Notes under the pieces: model-generated
What the model was told of the DNA's origin: nothing
Databases searched by the model: none
The model's input: the letters and a program-made list of their open reading frames with translations, nothing else
Program-made: the position numbers and the translations under genes
Shown: one piece after another, positions 55,831 to 64,000 of the stretch
Layout of the letters: each line of letters opens with the position of its first letter
How positions within the stretch are numbered: the first letter of the stretch is position 1
Source of the DNA: Paramacrobiotus metropolitanus
Lineage: Eukaryota > Tardigrada > Eutardigrada > Parachela > Macrobiotidae
Length of the DNA stretch: 64,000 nt
Assembly: GCF_019649055.1 (NCBI RefSeq)
Contig: NW_026570289.1
Span: 186,001 to 250,000 of the forward strand
Direction: 5' to 3'

Positions 55831-56287
55831 TTATCGTTGGTGACCTTGCTCTTTTTCCACTCTTCGTGGCTCCGCTAGATGGTTCTGTAACCGAACTGGT
55901 CCGTCCACGTGTTGATCCTGCGGTCGAGCTGGCCCGTGACCTTTCTGCTCGTTCAGTTAATTCGGCATCAATCTTTCTCTTTGTTGCCAAAAGGTCACTG
56001 TCAGACATTTCATCCACCGAAGTGGCTTTTTCGACTAATGGCTTAGATGTTCCTGCGCTGCTGGTCGCTGGAATCGTTTTCTCTTCCGGAAATACTTTAA
56101 GGTATCTCAGAACCTTCTCGATAATCCGCGGCCACTGCCTGCCATGTACTGCCGGATGATATTGCCACATCGATGCAATTTTATCGCTAATTCTTTGCGC
56201 TTGACTTCTATCGCTTTTGTTTTCTCTTTCAACGCTGTGTGGCATGGTTTGATGACTGCCTCCAGGCTGATCAACTTTCCATACCAT
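55793..56287 (-). CDS. Retroelement 3' ORF b
   Basis: A 164-codon frame overlapping the end of ORF a by 180 bp in the -1 frame. After about residue 30 it reads as normal protein (RISDKIASMWQYHP, IIEKVLRYLKVFPEE) followed by a Ser/Thr/Arg-rich tail with ERAERSRASSTAG. It is probably the continuation of ORF a by frameshift or after an indel. Confidence 0.4.
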   Translation of the reverse strand: MVWKVDQPGGSHQTMPHSVERENKSDRSQAQRISDKIASMWQYHPAVHGRQWPRIIEKVLRYLKVFPEEKTIPATSSAGTSKPLVEKATSVDEMSDSDLLATKRKIDAELTERAERSRASSTAGSTRGRTSSVTEPSSGATKSGKRARSPTISPKETDKKLQTG

Positions 56288-57183
56288 CCATGTTCGTCTT
56301 CCACTCTCATGTGAATTCTGTAAAGGTCACGGCACATCCTGTTAAAGTCCTGAATGGCCGTTCCATCCGCTTCTGTCAACTCTTCTGCTTTGTCCACGAT
56401 TACGTTTAAACGCGCATCGTCCTCTCTGAGGTCCAAAGGGAGTTTCGGCGCGTACTCGTGTACTGAAGGTTCGCCTGGTGGCGTCAACCGTAACCCATCT
56501 GGTCCCGTTTCGTCCAAGTTAGGGCCCAGTGATGGCAATATGCCTCGCGGTCGTGGTGAATCGAACCGGTTTCCGCCTCGTCTTCCTCCTCTCTGTGGCG
56601 AGTTCCGGTGAGATCGTTGCGCTCCAAGTTGCTGCGGTGTTCTCATGCGAGGCGCTCCGATATCCGACAGTGACAAGCCTCCCGTCTCCGGAAAAGGCGG
56701 TAATATCGGAGATGACCTTTGTGATCGTGGTGGAGTTCCGCTGAATCCACCATGTCCCATAAATCGACTCGGTGTGGTCTGTTGCGGTGGCGGCATCAAC
56801 ATTCTTGCCGGTCCCATCATTACTTGTGGTGGTCCCATCGGTGGGGTATATGATCCTGGATACGGTTGATACGGGGCGCCCGTTACTTGTCCCGAATACT
56901 GGGTTCCGGCAGGTGAGCCGTGGTGCACCCAGCTAACCGTGTCCTGATAACTCGTCTGCTGTCCTGGATCGTGATACACGTAATATCCCTGGCCGCCATA
57001 GTAACCTCCTTGACTTGTTCCAGGTTCATTCTGAGCCGTTCCCACTGACGACGTCGATCCTTCACCATATGAGGTGTCATAACCGTATTCACCTTCCATT
57101 CTTATAGGTGTAGATGCTTTTAGTGGGTTTCCAATACTTTCCGAGTCTGAATTATCCGAGTTTTGTCGTTCCAATCTGTCCAT
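56107..57183 (-). CDS. Retroelement 3' ORF a: Gly/Pro/Tyr-rich N-terminus, helical C-terminus
   Basis: A 358-residue ORF starting MDRLERQNSDNSDSES. Residues 30-230 are low-complexity G/P/Q/Y/S-rich (GGYYGGQGYYVYHDPGQQ, PPMGPPQVMMGP) with RG-rich patches (RGGRRGGNRF), similar in composition to prion-like RNA-binding domains. Residues about 250-350 form charged helices (EELTEADGTAIQDFNRMC, EDEHGWYGKLISLEAVIK). It lies only 150 bp after the pol stop. Could be a structural or nucleic-acid-binding protein; no known domain recognised. Confidence 0.55.
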   Translation of the reverse strand: MDRLERQNSDNSDSESIGNPLKASTPIRMEGEYGYDTSYGEGSTSSVGTAQNEPGTSQGGYYGGQGYYVYHDPGQQTSYQDTVSWVHHGSPAGTQYSGQVTGAPYQPYPGSYTPPMGPPQVMMGPARMLMPPPQQTTPSRFMGHGGFSGTPPRSQRSSPILPPFPETGGLSLSDIGAPRMRTPQQLGAQRSHRNSPQRGGRRGGNRFDSPRPRGILPSLGPNLDETGPDGLRLTPPGEPSVHEYAPKLPLDLREDDARLNVIVDKAEELTEADGTAIQDFNRMCRDLYRIHMRVEDEHGWYGKLISLEAVIKPCHTALKEKTKAIEVKRKELAIKLHRCGNIIRQYMAGSGRGLSRRF

Positions 57184-57331
57184 TAACTGTGCTTACCTTC
57201 TATAAAACGAAACAATAAAGGTTAACTTTTTGCACAGTGGTGACCTTTCTTTTTCCTTTTCGACTCCTATTTTTAATTTATTGTGACCCCTTATTTATGT
57301 CTATGTGGTTATTTGTTCTCTCGTCCTTTAG

Positions 57332-60300
57332 TTATCCGATCAAGAAGTTCTTTCTCGGCTGCATCCTCAGGTTCGCCTTTTGGGTCAATAAGTCCGTAGG
57401 GGTCGGTTTCTTTTTCTTCTGTTTGGCTTTCCGCTCGTTAATTGCTTTCGCTATATCACGGCCCAATTGTTCAGCTTTTGATTTGACCGCTTCTATCTCC
57501 TCTTCTCTCTTTTTTATGAGGTCATTCTCATTACCGGTAACAGTGCGTGGTTCGAAAAAATTCGGGTCACGCTCTGACATCTCAGCGTCCGTACGCTGTT
57601 TCGAAAGGTCATCCTTATCTTCGGTAGCAGTGCGTGGTTCGAAAAAGGATTGTTGCAGGTCCTTTTTGGAAGTACGCTCTGGTACTTTAGAGGTCGGTTC
57701 GTTGTCTTGTTCCTGTGACCTTTCTGCCAAATTACCAGCCTCCGTGTTCAACTTGATTGTGACTGCTGTTTCGAAATCCTTATCCTCTTTCTTCTTTCTT
57801 CCTCTTTTCTTTGTAGATTTGTTTTCTTTTTCCATTTCAGGTAGCGGAGGTGGTTCGAAAAAAGATTCTTTTTGAGGAGTATGCTCTGCGCCCTTATCCA
57901 CTTTTTCCCTTTCAGGTAGCAGAGGTGGTTCGAAAAATTGATTGGTACCATTTTTCGAAGCAAGCTCGGCTTCTTCCGTTTCTTTTTCGTTCATCGTTCG
58001 TTGCGAATCTTTCTCGTCGGGTAATGGCGGATGCCACGGCTTTAACCGATCAATAGAAACCACTTTTAGATCCGCTTCCTTCTTCGGATTCTGCTCGATG
58101 ACCTCCGCTTCGTTTGTTCGCGGGAAGCTAAGAATTTTCCACACTTTGTCGTACTTTGACTTGAAATCCGACTGATTTTCTTTTTTTCCTTGTTTAGTAT
58201 CTTTTGGAAGTCGTATAAGTACCAAATCGCCCACCTTGAAATTCGGCTCCGATTTCTTCTTATTATAAATTTCCGCATTTTTCTCATATGCGTCTTTGAT
58301 GTTACATCTCGCCACTTCTTCGGCAAAGGTCAAGTTCTTTTTCATGGTCTCCACCCATTCGTCTGGAGTTCCGTAATCATCGGGTATATTCGTTTTTGTA
58401 ACCACATCTTCCGGCATTGTCATTTCTCTGCCGTGTAGCATATAGTATGCTGAATATCCCGTTGTGGCGTGCACGACTCTGTTCATCGCCGAAATAACAT
58501 ATGGGAGATACTTGTTAAACTTCCGCTCATTTCCCGCTTTTAGGTATTGCGCCAAGCCATCAGCAATCGTTTGCATCTGTCTTTCTACTTGGCCTTGACC
58601 TTCTGGATGATACGCCGTTCCAAATGTGTGTTTAATCTTAAACACATTGGTGACCTTTGTCAACACTTCGGCTGTGAAGTGCCGTCCACGATCCGTATGT
58701 AGGATGTGCGGTGCTCCGTGTACCAATATCACGTGCTTTACAAAGACTTTCGCGAATTCTTTAGCCGTTGCCGTCTTCATTGGTACCGCAATCACATATT
58801 TCGTCAGTTGATCAATAAACACCGCTATGTATTTGTATCCACGTTTCTTCGTTGGCAACAGCGGTCCCTTCAAGTCCGCGTAGACTCGGAAGAATGGGTG
58901 TCCAACCTTTATCTCCTGTAGTTTACCGGGTGGGCATTTCCTCGGTGTCTTGCGAAATTGGCATCCTTGGCAAGCAAGTATGTAATTCTTCACGTCAGTG
59001 CTCATTCTGTCCCAATAGTAGCGCAATCTTATCGCTGACAGAGTCTTTTCAAATCCCAAATGACCTGCTGCTTTCTCGTCGTGCAATGCGTGGATTATCG
59101 CTCTTCGCATTGACAACGGTACCACATATGACCTTTCAAGTCTCCCATTTTTATCCTTTACTCGGTACAGTATGCCGTTCCACAACTGGTAATGCACTTC
59201 AAATTTGGATCTCGTTTCGGCGTCTGGTAGATGTTCCAGCTCGTCTATTATCATCGCCAGATGAGGATCTTTCAGCTGTTTGTTTCGCAACTGCAAGTTT
59301 GAGTCATCTTCTTCTTCCTCATCACCTTGTAAGTTGACGATACGGACTGTCGCCGTACTCAGTTCGTTCCAATCCTTGATGACCTTGCATCGCGGTAATG
59401 GCTTATATCTCTTTTTCATCTGTTTTGGGAATCTCAACAGCTTGATCGGGCATTCGTTCAGTGCTTGTGTCACTTTATCCGTTTCCCAAAGGTCATCTCC
59501 TTTCTCCGCTGCTTTATCAAGTCCAGTGACCTTTCCATTATGAACTTCGGCCTCTGCTTCAAGTCCGGTGACCTTTAAGTCACTAACGGTGGGCAACCAA
59601 CTTTTTACACGATTCACATTAGCTTCTATTTCAGCCGACTCATTCGCCGTAGCTGAAGTGACCTTTAACCGTTTTTCTCGTTGTTCCGCCATCTGTAGGA
59701 ACAGCTGACCGATTTCGATTGCTGGTTCTTTCGTGTCAAATTCCTTTTTATAATCCTCGAAGTTTGGGATCTCATCGAATTCCTCTTCTTGACACGTCGG
59801 GCCTTCAATTGGCGCTCTTGATAACGCGTCCGCGTTGTCACAATATTTTCCCGGTTTGTATTCGATTTTAAATTGGTGACCTTGTAATGCCATTGCCCAT
59901 CTTGTCAGGCGTGGGTTCATTCCGACTTTATTCGTCTCTGACCTTAACAAATTGGTGAGCGCCTGATGATCCGTCCTTACGGTGAATTCGGCATAATCAA
60001 TGTACGGCTTGAATTTTCTGACAGCAAACACGACTGCCAGACATTCCCATTCCGTTACGCCGTAATTTCTCTCTGCTCCGTGTAAGACGCGGCTGGCGTA
60101 CGCGATCGGGTGACCTTCTTGAGATAGGACAGCACCGATTCCTTCTTTACTCGCGTCGCATTCGATTACGGTCGGCTTCGTCGGGTCAAACTTTGCTAAT
60201 ACAGGTCCTTCGCATAACAGCTGTTTCAGACTGTTAAATTCATCTTCGTGTACCTTCGTCCAGTCTTTCTTTACATGTTTATCCTGTCTCAGCAGTTCGT

Positions 60301-61199
60301 ACAAATGGCAAGTCTTCTGTGCATATCCCATTATGAACTTGCGGTAATAATTCGCCAGTCCGAGGAATGACCTCAATTGCCTTTCTGTTTGCGGTCGTTT
60401 GAATTCTTTAACTGCGGTGACCTTTTCAGGATCCATTCGAACTCCGTCTTCGCTGAGTATATGACCTAGGAATCCCATCTGTCTCATTCCAAATTCACAT
60501 TTCGTCGGTTTAATCGTAAATCCCGCTTCAACTAAACTCATTAAGACGTTTCTCAAGTTTTGCATGAAAATCGCCCAAGTTTTTCCGGCGAAGATAACGT
60601 CATCGATGTACCCGAAAACGCAACCCTTTCTTTTCGCTTTCGACAATACTTTGTCCATGCACAGTTGGAATGTTGCTGGCCCATTGCAAACTCCAAACGG
60701 CATACGTTTAAACCGATACATTCCATCTTGCGTGACAAAGGTCGTCTTATTGATTGACGCTGGATCCATTGGGATCTGCCAGAATCCACTTTGCAAGTCC
60801 ATTTTCCCGTAATATTTGTTGCCTGCACACGCGTCGAGCAATTCATCTGGATTCGGTAGCGGGTAATTATTCTTTCTCGTCAGCTTGTTAAGCATAATGT
60901 AATTGACACAGAATCTCGTCCCCATTGTTCCGTCACCATTTTTCTTTACTGCCAGCACGACTGGGAAACTCCACTCGGCGTCCGACGGCTCGATTACATC
61001 TTGTGCCAACATTTCTTCAATATGTTTTGTTATGAACTCACGGCCTGTCCAACTCGTTCTGGCCGGGTTGCATTTAACTGGTTTCGCGTCTCCCGTATCG
61101 ATTACATGAGTGACCCCTTCACGTCTCCATACGGTTTCTTTGATGTCGGTAAGACCTTCCAGAATTCCCAGAACGCGTTGTATACGTCGTTCTTCTGTT
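57332..61199 (-). CDS. Ty3/gypsy pol: reverse transcriptase, RNase H, integrase
   Basis: The frame opens at about 61199 and runs to 57332. In order: VTHVIDTGDAKPVKC (RT entry), RFCVNYIMLNKLT, KMDLQSGFWQIPM with motif A Asp, MPFGVCNGPATFQ, active site YIDDVIF, FLGLANYYRKFI; RNase H ECDASKEGIGAVLSQ and RTDHQALTNLL; integrase HHCC finger (HDEKAAGHLGF ... CQGC), then DLKGPL, HTDRGRHF and the Glu in HPEGQGQVER, the DDE triad. After the integrase comes a 230-residue tail with several FFEP motifs and basic stretches; no chromodomain. All catalytic residues are present, so the enzyme may be active. Relative to ORF1 it is in the -1 frame with about 95 nt overlap, and I see no canonical slippery heptamer. 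Confidence 0.9.
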
Positions 61200-63987
61200 C
61201 TTCAGTTAGGTCAGGTCCTAGTTTCAAATTCCCAATTATCTTTGTCAGTTCCGTTTTCGTTGTATCATCCACCTCTGGGTCCTCGAGTACGTTCTTTACT
61301 GTCCCAGCGTTGACCTTTACATTCTCCATATGTTCATACGGCTCAACGTAGCCGAGAAGCTGATTTTTCTTCACGATTCGGTATTTGCTACTATGATTCG
61401 CAATGACGATTTCAAAGTACTTTCCTCTGTGGTCCGTTACTCCTGCCAACGGTTGTACTTCAGTTTCTACTTGTGGGACCGGTGTGAACATCAGCTTGTT
61501 TTGAGCCGGTGCGTATTTTCCCATCTTGACCTTTACACGTGTGCAGTTTGACGGTTTCAACTTGATTCGTTGGTCGCTGTAGACTTTGATCACGTCTTTC
61601 GACATTCTGGCTTTTTCCACTTTCAATCTTCTGACTTTAATATCCTTTTCTTTTTCTTCATCTACTTCATCATCCTCATCCAAGTCCATTAAATCCTCTT
61701 GCTCCGAAAGGTCACTTACACCTGAATCTTCCGAAGTTGTTGAGTTATCACTTGAACTCGTCCACTCTGAATCCGAATTACTGCTCTCATATCCCTGTGC
61801 AGTGGCTTGACCTTTGTCAGCCTTTTCAAGTGGGCGCTCATCAACTCCTTCATCTTCCGATGAAAGGTCACTTTCGTTTTCTCGCGAATCGCTAAGTTTT
61901 TTCGCTTTCGAATTTTTGAGCAGGGGTTTGTCCCCTTCTTTTGCCTTTCGCCCGTTTCGTGCGGCTACTCTCGGGTGACTCCTCGCTACTCGAATTCTCG
62001 TTGGTGACCTTTCTGATTGATCGGAGTTTGACCTTTCTTCGTCCGATTTTGACTTTTCCAGTTCATTTATTTCTTCGGGGCTCGTTAATGGCTTTTCGGT
62101 CAACTCGACCGGCGGACATTCCTCACCGTTATCGAGTGACCTTTCCCCGTTTTTTGCCTCAGTTACTGGGTTTTGTTGTTCGTTCGATATCCTTTCAACT
62201 TCCTCTTTAAACCTTTTCCACATTTCACCTCTGTCCGTTAACATTTGCGCAATATCGAAAGCCGACTTTGAACTTTCTTCTGTTTCATTCGATTGTCCTT
62301 CGGCTATCTCTTTAACTGGTTCCTCTTTCTCTGCTTCTTTGACAGTCCCTTTATTGGTTTGATCCTGTTGAACTGTTTCGTAACCTTTAGGTCGTTTAGG
62401 ACCAACGAAAATGCAGTTTGCCATCAGTTCTTCGGTGACCCATTCATCATTCGGAATCGTTTCATACATGCACCATGTATCGCCACCTCGTTCTGGGTAG
62501 TCCACTCCATCTGGATCTGGTGCAAAGGTCACCTTTTTCTTTTGCATCAGTCCCGGTGACCTTCTTCTCCGGGTTACTTGTAATTCTCTCATGTCTTTGA
62601 CATCAAATGTGGGAATTTCTCTTTCAAATTTATCCCAGTATTTCTCGAATGCTTTTTCGTTTCCCTCTTTTAACGCGTTGTAGTACACTTCAAGTGATTC
62701 GTAGACAGGTGTACCAAGTCCTGCCGGGAAGATGATCGTTCTCCCTTCACCTTTATACATGTGGTTCACACGGAAGTCCCAGAAAAGATCAACTCTCGCT
62801 TCTTCCCACATTTCTCCTTCCTCGGTCATTTCTTCTATCTCTCGTTCAAATCTCCTTTCTGTTGCTACCGGATCGAGAGGATCTTGGATTCCTTTCTCCA
62901 CACGTTGCAACCAATGGTTCAGCCATCTGCCTCTTCCAATTATGAAACTTTCCACACATGACAACCACGTTCGATATCTATTCCAATGATACCGTTCGAT
63001 GTGTGGTTTCCACATTTCGTTTGTCCGCATGATGCTTTTCGCTTTCTTTTGGGCATGACCTTTAAGGTCTGCTAATGCGGCATTACATCTTGGCCATTCT
63101 GAAAGGTCATCTTGGGAGGCATTTTCACAACATTCCGTGCATTCCCATTGTGGTTGCACTCTGCACGGATCCTCAAAGTAACCGTGGTGACAACTCCCGG
63201 CTCGTTCTTCTGGAGTTAATGTCCTTTGACTCGCTTCAGTTTTAACCTGTTCCTGTACTGTGGTAACTTCCTCACATTCGATTGGAGTCACGCTTTTATC
63301 CTCAGAGGATATTTCAATGACCTCTGGTTCTTTTTCTGTTCGGTGACTTTTCAATTGTTCGAGTGCCTTGTCGCGGATTTCGCTTGTAAACATCTGTTCC
63401 TCTTCAACTATTCGTTTAAAAACTCGTAACCTTTCACTCTTTTTATCCTTCCCCACTTTAGCCGTCTTTATTTCCAGTGCCTCTGGTACTGGGATAGGCT
63501 TTGCCCACTCCATGTCTGGCACAAGAGATTGTTTCGCTGCAACTGCCGCTTCTTTCTGTGTGGCAATTATCTCTTCAATCATTGGTGACCTTTCAATCGT
63601 TGGTGGCCTTTGAGAGTCACGTTCTGTTACTTCCTCTTTGGCTTTATCTGGTAGCCTTTCATTTTGGGTAGCAGATCGTGGTTCGAAAAGGTTCGAATTA
63701 CGCTCTCGTTCCAAGTTCTCAGTTGCTGGTGACCTTTCGTCTTCCTTTCCCAGTGCCTCTGGTACTGGGATAACTTTTCCAACTTTTCCATTTTCATTTT
63801 TCGTTTCCAGTGCCTCTGGTACTGGGATAATTTCTTCCTGCTGCACTTTTGTCATTCCCGGTGCCTCTGGTACTGGGATGACCTTTTCTCTTCCCTTCTG
63901 TGCCAGCAAGGTCCGATTTAATGTCTTTTCGATCTCCTGCTGAATCATTTGCAACTGCTCAAATGGTGACAATTCTTTTCGCGTCAT
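61102..63987 (-). CDS. Retroelement ORF1, upstream of pol (5' end may lie outside)
   Basis: A 961-residue frame that is still open at the window edge, so the start at 63987 is provisional. The N-terminal 170 residues carry four IPVPEA(L/P) motifs and LFEPRSAT; residues 270-500 form a more ordered, Trp-rich part with a Cys/His cluster (CHHGYFEDPC...CTECCENA) and WNRYRTWLSCVESF; then a long acidic, Ser-rich tract (DLMDLDEDDEVDEEKEKD). The last 150 residues (RIKLKPSNCTRVKV, NHSSKYRIVKKNQLLGYVEP, DLTEEQKNDVYNAF) match the linker that normally lies between protease and RT in Ty3/gypsy. No D(S/T)G protease motif and no CCHC knuckle is visible. Role inferred as Gag or Gag-Pro. Confidence 0.6.
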   Translation of the reverse strand: MTRKELSPFEQLQMIQQEIEKTLNRTLLAQKGREKVIPVPEAPGMTKVQQEEIIPVPEALETKNENGKVGKVIPVPEALGKEDERSPATENLERERNSNLFEPRSATQNERLPDKAKEEVTERDSQRPPTIERSPMIEEIIATQKEAAVAAKQSLVPDMEWAKPIPVPEALEIKTAKVGKDKKSERLRVFKRIVEEEQMFTSEIRDKALEQLKSHRTEKEPEVIEISSEDKSVTPIECEEVTTVQEQVKTEASQRTLTPEERAGSCHHGYFEDPCRVQPQWECTECCENASQDDLSEWPRCNAALADLKGHAQKKAKSIMRTNEMWKPHIERYHWNRYRTWLSCVESFIIGRGRWLNHWLQRVEKGIQDPLDPVATERRFEREIEEMTEEGEMWEEARVDLFWDFRVNHMYKGEGRTIIFPAGLGTPVYESLEVYYNALKEGNEKAFEKYWDKFEREIPTFDVKDMRELQVTRRRRSPGLMQKKKVTFAPDPDGVDYPERGGDTWCMYETIPNDEWVTEELMANCIFVGPKRPKGYETVQQDQTNKGTVKEAEKEEPVKEIAEGQSNETEESSKSAFDIAQMLTDRGEMWKRFKEEVERISNEQQNPVTEAKNGERSLDNGEECPPVELTEKPLTSPEEINELEKSKSDEERSNSDQSERSPTRIRVARSHPRVAARNGRKAKEGDKPLLKNSKAKKLSDSRENESDLSSEDEGVDERPLEKADKGQATAQGYESSNSDSEWTSSSDNSTTSEDSGVSDLSEQEDLMDLDEDDEVDEEKEKDIKVRRLKVEKARMSKDVIKVYSDQRIKLKPSNCTRVKVKMGKYAPAQNKLMFTPVPQVETEVQPLAGVTDHRGKYFEIVIANHSSKYRIVKKNQLLGYVEPYEHMENVKVNAGTVKNVLEDPEVDDTTKTELTKIIGNLKLGPDLTEEQKNDVYNAFWEFWKVLPTSKKPYGDVKGSLM
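63474..63879 (-). repeat. Four copies of a 22-bp word in ORF1
   Basis: CCAGTGCCTCTGGTACTGGG followed by AT occurs at 63474, 63750 and 63807, and with one change at 63858. On the coding strand each encodes IPVPEAL or IPVPEAP. Conservation extends to silent positions, and the word has inverted ends (CCAGT/ACTGG). Spacing is irregular (276, 57 and 51 bp). Confidence 0.85.
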
Positions 63988-64000
63988 CTTTTTCTTTTCG

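Larger units (their letters stand above)
52672..63881. promoter_or_regulatory. Dispersed array of about 43 AAAGGTCA (NBRE-like) sites
   Basis: Exact AAAGGTCA on the plus strand occurs for example at 52672, 52868, 52922, 52985, 53042, 53073, 53823, 58325; TGACCTTT at 53153, 53947, 55403, 58651, 59129. Most are followed by C (AAAGGTCAC). AAAGGTCA is the known monomer site of NR4A/DHR38 receptors and overlaps FTZ-F1/ERR half-sites. Sites fall in non-coding sequence and in every reading frame (read as KVT, ERS or KGH), both orientations mixed about 1:2. A regulatory role is inference. Confidence 0.6.
52660..64000 (-). mobile_element. Very large Ty3/gypsy-type retroelement with extra 3' ORFs (continues beyond window)
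   Basis: On the minus strand, 5' to 3': ORF1 (63987-61102), pol (61199-57332: RT, RNase H, integrase), a string of further ORFs (57183-53834) and a 1.2-kb non-coding region with tandem repeats. Together over 11 kb, against 5-7 kb for most Ty3/gypsy elements. ORFs alternate between two reading frames. The whole length is studded with AAAGGTCA. pol is intact over more than 1200 codons, so the copy is recent. Limits: the right end is outside the window and the left end is uncertain. Confidence 0.8.

Noticed and set aside
57237-57875. 212-codon plus-strand ORF with hydrophobic segments, and many plus ORFs to 64000
   Set aside because: Antisense of pol and ORF1; low-complexity coding DNA leaves the opposite strand open.
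1-64000. tRNA, rRNA, telomere repeats, CRISPR arrays or bacterial operons
   Set aside because: None was recognised on either strand; gene structure is eukaryotic throughout.

Overview
The window looks like nuclear DNA of an invertebrate animal: multi-exon genes with mostly short GT-AG introns (about 70 bp to 1 kb), a tetraspanin, an astacin metalloprotease, a chromodomain protein, a MAP3K-like kinase and XK-like membrane proteins, separated by long AT-rich stretches full of transposon debris. I cannot name the species; a small ecdysozoan such as a tardigrade is a guess only. There is nothing bacterial (no operons or Shine-Dalgarno sites) and I saw no tRNA, rRNA or CRISPR.

Layout. 0-2 kb: 3' part of a tetraspanin gene (+). 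2-11 kb: several cut-and-paste elements: a mariner-type MITE, a Mutator-like element (3993-8068) with inverted 36-bp satellite arrays at its ends and a Ulp1-like protease inside, a composite MITE, and a hAT-type MITE with a perfect 8-bp target duplication, followed directly by an astacin exon. 11-14.6 kb: a small unidentified gene (-), a single-exon chromodomain protein (-) and another MITE. 14.6-30.7 kb: mainly relics: a LINE RT fragment, a decayed pogo/Tigger element with TIRs, a stop-ridden Ty3/gypsy gag-PR-RT fragment, and the C-terminal part of a LINE with a restriction-like endonuclease. 30.7-42.1 kb: two paralogous three-exon XK-like membrane genes (-). 43.0-48.5 kb: a two-exon protein kinase whose 3.3-kb intron holds a foldback element with arms of about 940 bp, then a gene with tandem CxxC...YCxxCW repeats. 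48.5-52.6 kb: an AT-rich palindromic repeat, an eroded gene and a MITE. 52.6-64 kb: a very large Ty3/gypsy-type element on the minus strand that runs off the right edge.

The most striking signal is in that last element. The 8-mer AAAGGTCA/TGACCTTT, identical to the monomeric nuclear-receptor response element (NBRE), occurs about 43 times by hand count in 11.4 kb, in both orientations, in all reading frames and in non-coding sequence, against 2 copies in the other 52.6 kb. It is nearly absent from the RT core and dense in linkers and the 3' non-coding part, which suggests DNA-level function or amplification rather than protein coding. The element also has several ORFs downstream of pol and no recognisable aspartic protease motif.
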